From: Faucicola sp902506215
GTDB lineage: Bacteria > Pseudomonadota > Gammaproteobacteria > Pseudomonadales > Moraxellaceae
Reading direction: 5' to 3'
Length of the DNA: 64,000 nt
Assembly: GCA_016888885.1 (NCBI GenBank)
Contig: CP069437.1
Span: 434,001-498,000, forward strand
In this document: positions 1 to 7,360 of the stretch, in pieces
How the letters are laid out: the number at the start of each line of letters is the position of its first letter
Position numbering within the stretch: position 1 is the first letter of the stretch
The notes under the pieces: generated by a model
Seen by the model: the letters and a program-made list of their open reading frames with translations, nothing else
What the model was told of the DNA's origin: nothing
The model's database searches: none
Made by a program: the position numbers and the translations under genes

Positions 1-2458
1 GGGCGTCAGATTGGTTGATATTGAGAGGCATGGCGCCGAGTTGGCTGGTAGCTGTGGTCAATGTCTCTTGACTTTGGGCATCGCCTCGCCAGGCTTTAGG
101 ACGCAGCGGAATTTGATTGACGCCCCACAAATCCTCAATTAAATGCACGCCACGACGCTGGGTCGCGCCATTATCGGCAATCAGCAGATTGGCAAACATA
201 TCCGACACACCCAGTACCGAGGTTTTGGCATTACCTGCGCCAAACACTTGGTTCATGCTGGCATTAAGCATATCGCCCCCTTGACGACACGCCCCATTCA
301 TACGTCCGCCATTGGCTTTGACACAGCTTGCCACTTGGCTTTCGGTAAATTGCAATTGTTTGGTGGTGTAATCTTGCTTGCCATCGGTGAGCAGTACACC
401 TGAAAAATAGCGGCTTTGTAGCATCGGGTCGCTATTATAGGCTTTACCAAACAATAAATCTTTAAATCCGCAATTCACTCCCCCTTTATCGGCACAATTC
501 ACACTCCATCCCATGTCATCACTGGCTTTTTTAAAGGCTGGCATACCTGGGCAAACGCCTTGTCGGTCACGTTGCAATGACATCGCACTGGTCGTGCGGT
601 GACAATATAAAAAATTCGCCACTTTTTCGGTGGATGAGCTTGCCATCACTTGTTTGAGATATTGCGCTTCAGGGGTTTGCATATTTTTAAACCGCGGATT
701 GGCGCGTACCAGTGCCAATGCTTGTACGGTTTTAACGGTCGAACCAGGGTATACGGTTTGGTATAACGCATGGTTCATGAGATTTTGCTTGCTCCAGTCT
801 TTTTTCCACAGTATCGGGCAACCTGTGGGCTTAATCGTGGTATCGCCATTATCGGCACGGTAGCAATTGGAGTCAGCGCTAGCAAGGGCAAGCACACCTT
901 GGGTTTTGACGTCAATCACCGCGATACCGATACTGCGTACCAAGGCGTTCTCATACATGCCATTGGCGACGTTTTGCAACGCAGGCGATAGCACGTTATT
1001 ACAGTCCGCGCCATTGGGGTTATTGGTGACACAATCCGCTACTTGCTGGGCGGTGGTCTGTACGGCAGGATCTAGGGTTAACGCCATGTTGTAGCCGATT
1101 TTGATATCTGAGCCATCGACATTGATACTATTGATTGGCGGTGCCGTGAGTTTTTGCCACCAGCTGCGTTGATCATTTTTTTGTTGGTAGCTTTGATAAG
1201 CGTCCAATAACTGACGGTCAAAATGGCTGGCGTGAATGTTGGACAATTCGCTATACATCAACCCTAGATTGGTTGGTAAAGCGACCTCGGTTTTGCTGGT
1301 GGAGGCAATCCGTTTTTTCGGGTCTTGCGTGGGTTTGTCTTGTAGGGTTTGCAGCACGCCATTGGCTTGGTTTTGAATATCGTTTTTGGTTTTATTAAAA
1401 GCATTGTTGGGGTCAGATGCTGGTGCATTGGGAAAAGTCGCCGCCCCTGTCAATGGTTTAACCGCCAAGGATTTGACCGACATCGGAATCAATCTAGGGT
1501 TGTTACAAAGCTGGGTTAATGGGTCAACGTCACCTGTGTCAGTGGTATTGCTACGATTATCGACATACAGATAGCCTGTTTGATTGTCCGCCGTTTTGGC
1601 GGTTTTGATGTACACACAGCCTGGTAGCCCATACCAAGGGTTGGTTTGGGTGAGCCAATTGGTTGGCATATGGGCGACATTGGGGTCGTTTTGATTGCGG
1701 CGATTGGGCTGTTGTTCTCGCCATTGTAGCTGCAACAATCGCTCAGGGCTGGCAAGCGTTTTTAGCGCAAAGGCTAACGCGTCTTCGTTGATATGTTGCT
1801 CACAGGCTTGTTGCCAAAGGCTGGCAGTTTGCAATTGGTATTGGTTGGCTAGACGTTTTTGCTGGTACAAGCTGAGCAGACTTTGATTGACTCGGTTGAT
1901 ACTGTCGGTAAAACGGGCTTGGTTTTTGGGCTCAGTTAAATCGCACGTTTTGGCAGGCGTGGCGTTGACCGAACTTGATAGATTAGCGGTTGCACTTTGG
2001 GTATTAGCAGTTTGGCTATTGGCTTGGCTGACCACGTCTGCCATACCCAGATTATCGACGACAAGTGACACGGCGTTTTCATTCGCCTCTGCATTGTACG
2101 TGGTATTTGAGGCGGTTAATGGCGAGAGATACCACGCCAGCCAGCCGATAAGACCGACAACAAACACCACCAAAATCACTTGTAAGTTGGTCAAAATGGT
2201 TTTGTAAAGCGCTTGAGAAACCCGAAAACTGGCAACTTTACCGTCGTTTTTGATTTTTTTGTTAGTGTTTTTTGTTTCACTTGCTTGCGTATTGTCGGAG
2301 GCATTGGCAGGCGGGGTGATTTGTTCAACATCCGCTGAATCAGCGACATTTTCGTCCTGTGACAGCGTGTCAGAACCTGTGTTGTTGACAGTTTCTAAAT
2401 CGCCACTGTTCATAGTTTCTTGACTGTTTTCGTCTTTCGGGGTTTGGTTTTCGGTCAT
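1..2458 (-). CDS. Penicillin-binding protein transpeptidase, C-terminus beyond left edge
   Basis: The frame is open from the ATG at 2458 to the window edge (819 codons, no stop). The N-terminal ~90 residues are hydrophilic, acidic and Ser/Thr-rich, followed by one membrane segment at about residues 91-111, so the bulk should be periplasmic. The PBP acyl-enzyme motif S-T-V-K is seen at residues 573-576 in the context YPGSTVKT, typical of D,D-transpeptidases. An S-S-S-T run at 607-610 could stand in for the SxN motif; any KTG box would lie outside the window. The ~450 residues between membrane anchor and active site are longer than in standard PBP2/PBP3 and are not recognised. It is on the same strand as the SEDS gene and the kinase/phosphatase genes upstream, which suggests the transpeptidase half of a SEDS-PBP synthase. 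The acidic cytoplasmic tail would be a plausible phosphorylation target (inference). Confidence 0.82.
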   Translation of the reverse strand, partial: MTENQTPKDENSQETMNSGDLETVNNTGSDTLSQDENVADSADVEQITPPANASDNTQASETKNTNKKIKNDGKVASFRVSQALYKTILTNLQVILVVFVVGLIGWLAWYLSPLTASNTTYNAEANENAVSLVVDNLGMADVVSQANSQTANTQSATANLSSSVNATPAKTCDLTEPKNQARFTDSINRVNQSLLSLYQQKRLANQYQLQTASLWQQACEQHINEDALAFALKTLASPERLLQLQWREQQPNRRNQNDPNVAHMPTNWLTQTNPWYGLPGCVYIKTAKTADNQTGYLYVDNRSNTTDTGDVDPLTQLCNNPRLIPMSVKSLAVKPLTGAATFPNAPASDPNNAFNKTKNDIQNQANGVLQTLQDKPTQDPKKRIASTSKTEVALPTNLGLMYSELSNIHASHFDRQLLDAYQSYQQKNDQRSWWQKLTAPPINSINVDGSDIKIGYNMALTLDPAVQTTAQQVADCVTNNPNGADCNNVLSPALQNVANGMYENALVRSIGIAVIDVKTQGVLALASADSNCYRADNGDTTIKPTGCPILWKKDWSKQNLMNHALYQTVYPGSTVKTVQALALVRANPRFKNMQTPEAQYLKQVMASSSTEKVANFLYCHRTTSAMSLQRDRQGVCPGMPAFKKASDDMGWSVNCADKGGVNCGFKDLLFGKAYNSDPMLQSRYFSGVLLTDGKQDYTTKQLQFTESQVASCVKANGGRMNGACRQGGDMLNASMNQVFGAGNAKTSVLGVSDMFANLLIADNGATQRRGVHLIEDLWGVNQIPLRPKAWRGDAQSQETLTTATSQLGAMPLNINQSDA

Positions 2459-2486
2459 TACCTTAATCCGTGTAAATCAATTATTG

Positions 2487-2527
2487 AAAATACGTCATTG
2501 AAGTATTAAAATACATTAACGTATTTT
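2487..2527 (+). promoter_or_regulatory. Repeated half-sites upstream of toxin gene, probable autoregulatory operator
   Basis: The word AAAATAC occurs at 2487-2493 and 2508-2514, with its inverse GTATTTT at 2521-2527, forming a perfect 7-bp inverted repeat with a 6-bp spacer (2508-2527). GTATTAAAATAC at 2503-2514 is itself a palindrome. The block ends just before the toxin start and lies between divergent genes. By analogy with other toxin-antitoxin modules the HTH antitoxin may bind here; that is inference. Confidence 0.45.
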
Positions 2528-2537
2528 GAGAAAAACC

Positions 2538-2879
2538 ATGTTGCACTTTATTGAAACACCGCTTTTTACCAAGCAAATCAAAGAACTGACAGACGATGAT
2601 AATTATCGAGATTTGCAAGAGGATTTAATAAAAAATCCCCAGCAAGGCGACCTAGTTCAAGGCACAGGCGGTGTTCGTAAAACTCGTTGGTCGTCATCAT
2701 CTTCTACTGGTAAAAGCGGTGGTATGCGTATCATTTACTATTATATAGAGGAGTCGGGCAAGTTTTTTATGTTATTGGCTTACCCAAAATCAAAAAAAGT
2801 CACATTATCAACTGAAGAAAAAGCAAATTTGCGTAAATTCACAACTGCTATCAAACAGGTACTACACAATGAGCAATGA
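2538..2879 (+). CDS. RelE/HigB-type toxin of a type II toxin-antitoxin pair
   Basis: A 113-residue protein from the ATG at 2538; the frame also allows a TTG four codons earlier, but the ATG precedes the natural LHFIETPLF opening of this family. The core has charged helices followed by a strand pattern ending in RIIYYYIEESGKFFMLLAYPKSKK, characteristic of RelE-superfamily mRNA interferases whose partners are NadS-like regulators. The stop overlaps the next gene by 11 bp, so toxin precedes antitoxin, the HigBA order. The expected role is ribosome-dependent or direct mRNA cleavage when the antitoxin is lost. A serine-rich loop (SSSSSTGKSGG) is seen in mid-protein. It is transcribed against the surrounding operon and appears to be inserted cargo. 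Confidence 0.82.
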   Translation: MLHFIETPLFTKQIKELTDDDNYRDLQEDLIKNPQQGDLVQGTGGVRKTRWSSSSSTGKSGGMRIIYYYIEESGKFFMLLAYPKSKKVTLSTEEKANLRKFTTAIKQVLHNEQ

Positions 2880-3150
2880 ATTTTATGATGATTTATCATT
2901 ATCTCTTTCTCAAGCATTAAGTATTGCTAGAGGCGAAACCAAGCCAAGCCGTGTTTTTAGTTATGAGTTGCCAGATATTAAGGCGATCCGAGCTAAAACA
3001 GGACTAACACAGGCACAATTCGCCGATAAGTTAAATATAAGTTCTCGCACGTTACAAAATTGGGAGCAAGGTACAAGACACCCTACAGGGGCAACGATTA
3101 CGCTCATGCGGCTTTTGGAAAAAAAGCCAGAACTGATTGCGTTAGCTTAA
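2869..3150 (+). CDS. HTH antitoxin, NadS/HigA type
   Basis: A 93-residue protein overlapping the toxin gene by 11 bp. The second half is an XRE/Cro helix-turn-helix: residues around AIRAKTGLTQAQFADKLN and SSRTLQNWEQG fit helices 2 and 3. The N-terminal ~35 residues would wrap the toxin. This matches NadS/HigA antitoxins that neutralise RelE/HigB-like toxins and repress their own promoter. It converges on the Mrr-like gene with only one base between the two stop codons. Confidence 0.82.
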   Translation: MSNEFYDDLSLSLSQALSIARGETKPSRVFSYELPDIKAIRAKTGLTQAQFADKLNISSRTLQNWEQGTRHPTGATITLMRLLEKKPELIALA

Positions 3151-3151
3151 C

Positions 3152-4135
3152 TTAATTAAATTTATCAAAATAACTTTCGTCAATTTCAAAGGATGATGTT
3201 ATTTTTTCACTTACAGCAATCTTGTTTCGTAACATATGCTTTATGATTCTTTGACCATCAAAAAGCTCAATGCTTTTACCCTTATTCTCTAATTCTTCAA
3301 CATAGTTAATAGCTTGTTTTGAGAAGGTAGAAGTTGTGATAAAAATTCCGACTGTGATATCTTCGGTTAGCATTGCTCCAGCAAAGGCTTGTAGTTCAGG
3401 TCTACCGATTGAGGTTTTGTCATAACGTTTACATTGCACAAAAACTTTTTCTTTACCTTTACCAAATGTTTTTGGTGCTTCAATTATCCCATCTACTCCG
3501 CCATCACCGACTTGACCGTTATGGAAAATTTCGACTTCGCCGCCACGAGCCAATGTAGATAATAAATCTTTTTCAAGTTGGCATAAAAAAAGGTCTTGAT
3601 TATCATAAATTCGTTTGTTAAATGACTGAATTTTATAAACAATATCTTTTTTTGCAATTTCATGGTTATAAGGAATTTTGAGATAAGTTGCCATTTCATA
3701 ACCGTTATTTACAATAGCATTCGCTAAAAATTTTAGACCTTGTCGATAGTCAGTTTTTGTTTTAAGAACATTTAAATTTATATTTCCATCAAAATTAGCG
3801 CCTAAAAAATTATAGTCTTTTAATCCATTATTCTTATAGCCAGTAATTAAACCAAATGCCTTTAAAACATCACAGCCAAATAAACACAAATTTTCATAAA
3901 AGTCCTCACCACCTCTATATGGTTTTCCTAATTTTTCATTATCAACTTTATCAAAATCTTCAAATCTTGTTATTAAGCCATATCTATTCCAAAATGAATA
4001 ATAAGAAATCTCTTTAATTTCATATTTCTTCCGCAAAGCTATTGCAAGCACTCCATGACTTGTCTTTGTGGAAAGACGATTCCTAACTTTTTTAAAAATA
4101 AACGTCAATACTTCTTCAAAACTTGGTATAGCCAC
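3152..4135 (-). CDS. Mrr-like restriction endonuclease
   Basis: A 327-residue protein with a GTG start; the sequence AGGGAAG about 7 nt upstream is a good ribosome binding site and lies across the stop of the SEDS gene. The C-terminal third carries the Mrr_cat (PD-(D/E)xK) signature: GDGGVDG followed by VFVQCKRYDK (the QxK element) and GIFITTSTFSKQA. The N-terminal ~180 residues, probably the DNA-recognition part, are not recognised. Mrr-type enzymes cut modified DNA. The gene is clearly more AT-rich than the flanking operon and sits back-to-back with a toxin-antitoxin pair, so horizontal acquisition is likely. Its start is only 9 bp after the SEDS stop, so it may be read from the host operon. 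Confidence 0.8.
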   Translation of the reverse strand: MAIPSFEEVLTFIFKKVRNRLSTKTSHGVLAIALRKKYEIKEISYYSFWNRYGLITRFEDFDKVDNEKLGKPYRGGEDFYENLCLFGCDVLKAFGLITGYKNNGLKDYNFLGANFDGNINLNVLKTKTDYRQGLKFLANAIVNNGYEMATYLKIPYNHEIAKKDIVYKIQSFNKRIYDNQDLFLCQLEKDLLSTLARGGEVEIFHNGQVGDGGVDGIIEAPKTFGKGKEKVFVQCKRYDKTSIGRPELQAFAGAMLTEDITVGIFITTSTFSKQAINYVEELENKGKSIELFDGQRIIKHMLRNKIAVSEKITSSFEIDESYFDKFN

Positions 4136-4144
4136 AAATCTTCC

Positions 4145-6361
4145 CTATTCCCTAATCATCAACTTTGGCTGAAACAGCGCCAAACTGAGCATAATACTAT
4201 TGAGCCATAAGTTACTGGTGCCATAACTTAAAAACGGCAACGTCACCCCCGTGAGCGGTAAAATCCCTAAATTCCCCGAAATGGTGACAAGTGCCTGAAA
4301 CACTGTAATCACCACCCACAGCAAAATCACCCACGCCAGCAAAAAATAACCGCCCGACAACAACCGTGATTTCATCTGCTCACTGGCAAACGCCATTTGC
4401 TGACGTGCCATCAACGCAAGCCACGCAAAATACACCATCATCAGCACCACACTGGCCCCGATACCCACCACTGCCATCACCGAGGTAATCGTATAGTCAC
4501 TTTGCATTTGTAGCGGCACGCCCTGACAGCCCGACAAATGATAACCGCACCACGGAATATCGCCAAACCCATAGCCAATCATCGGCACACTATCGCGAAA
4601 CCAATGCAAAATCGCCATCTGATCGTTGCTCGCCACAAACGGATTGACCCACGCATTGACCCGCTCGGCAGTACGCGCATCAAACCCGCTTAAATTCACC
4701 AACACCATCATCAGCAAGAGCAAAATCGCGGTACTCGACAACACGCCCAAAATATAACCCCGACCGCCCATTTGGAAAATTTTGTTGGATAGCGCCACAC
4801 CTACCAAAAAGGTAAACAAAAACAAAAATACCAGCATCGTGCCTTTTTCATTGGCAATACCCAGCGCGATAAACGGCAACACCACCGCAAAAGCAAGCAG
4901 CAGGGTCATTTTTTTGGAGCGGAAAAACAGATGATTAATCAAACCGCGTTGGTTAATCGCCAAAAACACGCCCAAAAACACCATCAGCCAAATCTTTGAC
5001 AATTCAGCGACTTTGGCACTGTCACTGTGAATCAACACTGCCAAGCCCAAATAGCCCACCGCAAAGGCAAGTAGCCACACACGCGCTTTAGTCATCGCCG
5101 ATTTGACATTCCCCCAACTGCTGTGTAGTAAGTTATTGGCAATGAGGGTTTTAAGCCCCCAACTAACCAAACTGCTAATCGGGCGAGCCAGGCTAATAAA
5201 CACAAAACACCAAAACAAATCTTTGAAATGATTGAGAAAAATATAACGCAGTGACAAATAACTACGGGTGCTTAAATCAAACAAAATCATCAAGCCAAAC
5301 GTGGCAAATCCTACAAACAACGGATAAATCCACGCGGATGACAGCATGGCACGGTTGTCGGGGAGTTTTTCCATCAACCGACGCATGGGTGAAAAAATCG
5401 TCAATACACTCAGTAGCACACCAACGCAAAACAGCACGCCCCCCACCATCATCGGCAATATCACTGTATGGCTAACACCCGCAATGACCAGTCCCCACAC
5501 AGTGATGGCTATCGGTAATACTTCCAGCCAATGCTTACGCCGCGACAGCCATAGCAAGCCCCACGTCACCCATGACCAAATACACACCTGAGTGAGCATT
5601 CCCAAATGCATGGGCGTGCCAATTAACGGCAGTAAATTGTTCGCTTGCAGGGCTTTTTGTTGGTTGTTATTGGCGTCATAGATACTGGCGACATCATTTG
5701 CTGATTGATTTAACAGTTTGGCAATGGCAGGCTGATCGCTAAACAGGCGATTGTAGGCAAAACGTCGATTGCCATCGGCGACCGCAAGCAATGACACCGC
5801 AAAATTGGCTTGGTCGGCGGGGGATAATTTATCGGTTTTTACCGCCATTAGGTTGTTTAAACTATCGAGTTGCCCACTAGCATTAAGGTGTAGCCAATCT
5901 TGGCGATTGCTGAGTTTATCGCCACCCAAATTCACTTCGGTTTCATTTTCAACCAGCTCGGTTTGGCGTTGCTGTTTGCCTTGGGCTTGCCATGCGGCCG
6001 CTAAAGCTTGTTGGGTTTTAACAAAATGTTGCTTTGCCTCACTCATTAATTGTGTGGGCTGACTGGCCTGGGCACAGGCTTGAGCCATGCCATAATTGCG
6101 GTCATTACGGTTGTCATACAGATTAGTAATAACGTTGTCACCACAATATTTGCTGAGCAGTTGCGGTTTGGCGATGCCTTCGGTATAGCTGGTGAGTTCA
6201 AGTTGATAACGCTGCAGTTTGGGCGAATGGGCGTAATCTGCCAGTAAAAATGCGCCAATTAACAGGAGCCATACCACCGCTAAAATTATGATTTCGCTCA
6301 ACGTTTGCGCTTTGGCGTTGGGTTTTTTGCTGGCTTTTGTACGACTCACTATGTTTAGCAT
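4145..6361 (-). CDS. SEDS-family peptidoglycan glycosyltransferase (FtsW/RodA-like), long form
   Basis: A 738-residue polytopic membrane protein from the ATG at 6361 (a TTG four codons upstream is possible; GGAAAA precedes the ATG). One membrane segment near residues 25-45 is followed by a hydrophilic block of about 200 residues, then some 12-14 hydrophobic segments. SEDS hallmarks are visible: LPLTGVTLPFLSYG close to the C-terminus, and SDYTIT with Asp at about residue 622, matching the catalytic Asp of the RodA/FtsW motif TDFIFA. The usual EELG that follows is replaced by AVVGIG, so it is divergent. Normal FtsW/RodA are about 370-420 residues; the extra N-terminal segment and extracytoplasmic domain are unusual. 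It would polymerise lipid II glycan strands together with the neighbouring PBP. Confidence 0.85.
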   Translation of the reverse strand: MLNIVSRTKASKKPNAKAQTLSEIIILAVVWLLLIGAFLLADYAHSPKLQRYQLELTSYTEGIAKPQLLSKYCGDNVITNLYDNRNDRNYGMAQACAQASQPTQLMSEAKQHFVKTQQALAAAWQAQGKQQRQTELVENETEVNLGGDKLSNRQDWLHLNASGQLDSLNNLMAVKTDKLSPADQANFAVSLLAVADGNRRFAYNRLFSDQPAIAKLLNQSANDVASIYDANNNQQKALQANNLLPLIGTPMHLGMLTQVCIWSWVTWGLLWLSRRKHWLEVLPIAITVWGLVIAGVSHTVILPMMVGGVLFCVGVLLSVLTIFSPMRRLMEKLPDNRAMLSSAWIYPLFVGFATFGLMILFDLSTRSYLSLRYIFLNHFKDLFWCFVFISLARPISSLVSWGLKTLIANNLLHSSWGNVKSAMTKARVWLLAFAVGYLGLAVLIHSDSAKVAELSKIWLMVFLGVFLAINQRGLINHLFFRSKKMTLLLAFAVVLPFIALGIANEKGTMLVFLFLFTFLVGVALSNKIFQMGGRGYILGVLSSTAILLLLMMVLVNLSGFDARTAERVNAWVNPFVASNDQMAILHWFRDSVPMIGYGFGDIPWCGYHLSGCQGVPLQMQSDYTITSVMAVVGIGASVVLMMVYFAWLALMARQQMAFASEQMKSRLLSGGYFLLAWVILLWVVITVFQALVTISGNLGILPLTGVTLPFLSYGTSNLWLNSIMLSLALFQPKLMIRE

Positions 6362-6410
6362 GGGGTTTTCCAAATTGATTAACTTTTTTATTGTTATCCC
6401 TGTTTAAAAA

Positions 6411-7319
6411 TTAATTGGGGTCATACAACACCACCGTGCGCGAGATTAAATCATGCAGCGTTTGTTTACGGGCGGTAAACCACATCAAAAAGCTAAATGG
6501 CAGCAAAATCAGTTTGAGCGTTTCTCGAATCAGCGCATGGAAAAAATTAATCCGTTGACCCTGCATACCAAACACCCACATACCCATAATCACCTTGCCC
6601 ACTGTTGCTTGTCGCCCCAAACAGGTCAATAACGTCATATAAAACAAATAAAATCCATACGCTATCAAGGCAAGCGTTTGATCGGTAAACCCACGAATGC
6701 CAAGCTGCGGTAAAATCTGCGGCAATAATAATTGATAAGCCAATCCCAATAATAAACTGACTAACGCTAAATCAAATAGATAAGCCAATGCGCGGCGCAC
6801 AAAACCTGCATACAGCATGGTATAAGCAGGCTTACGAGTCTGCAGCGCGGTGGAAGGGAGCTGATTGGTAGTGGGCGTTGGATATTGGCTAGGTTGCTGT
6901 GGTTGCACTACGGGAGCGACATAAGGATTTGCGTAGTCAGTGGGTTGTGCGGGTGGATTTGACGGCTGAGCAATATCAGGCTGTTCATAGTTAGTCTGTG
7001 CATAGATTGCTTGAGCAGGTTGCTGCATAGGTTGACTAGCCTGAACAGGTTGCATATCGGTCGGTTGATAATGGCCTGCAGATGAATTTGGCGTATAACT
7101 TTGCCAAGTAGAATGTTCTGGCTGCGTCAGCTGAGAGGTCTGAGGCGCGTTATGGGCACTGTCATAGGCATTATAGCCACTTGACTGTACAAACGAATTT
7201 GCTTGCTGCGGCTGAGTATGATTATCAGATTGTTGCGCAAACTGACGACTGCCACAATTTGGGCACATAACCGCAGTTTTTGGTAATTTTTGACCACATT
7301 TCTGGCAGACAATAATCAT
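6411..7319 (-). CDS. Zinc-ribbon, Gln/Pro-rich linker and RDD membrane domain protein
   Basis: A 302-residue protein in three parts. Residues 1-25 form a zinc ribbon with paired cysteines C5/C8 and C19/C22. Residues about 30-160 are a low-complexity linker rich in Gln, Pro, Ser and Thr. Residues about 165-300 are an RDD domain with hydrophobic segments (FVRRALAYLFDLALVSLLLG, the ALIAYGFYLFYMTLL stretch, and one near LKLILLPFSFLMWF). RDD proteins have no single known role, though some are Na+/H+ antiporters. It lies between the kinase and SEDS genes on the same strand with gaps of ~40-50 bp, so it is probably part of the same operon. The flexible linker could be a phosphorylation substrate or a docking arm (inference). 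Confidence 0.8.
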   Translation of the reverse strand: MIIVCQKCGQKLPKTAVMCPNCGSRQFAQQSDNHTQPQQANSFVQSSGYNAYDSAHNAPQTSQLTQPEHSTWQSYTPNSSAGHYQPTDMQPVQASQPMQQPAQAIYAQTNYEQPDIAQPSNPPAQPTDYANPYVAPVVQPQQPSQYPTPTTNQLPSTALQTRKPAYTMLYAGFVRRALAYLFDLALVSLLLGLAYQLLLPQILPQLGIRGFTDQTLALIAYGFYLFYMTLLTCLGRQATVGKVIMGMWVFGMQGQRINFFHALIRETLKLILLPFSFLMWFTARKQTLHDLISRTVVLYDPN

Positions 7320-7360
7320 AGATGTTTACTACCCTATTTTCATATTTTCAATTTGATAAA

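Noticed and set aside
143..2207. Several plus-strand frames of 60-106 codons at the left end
   Set aside because: They lie opposite the long open minus-strand PBP frame, which has a membrane segment and the S-T-V-K motif, so they are shadows.
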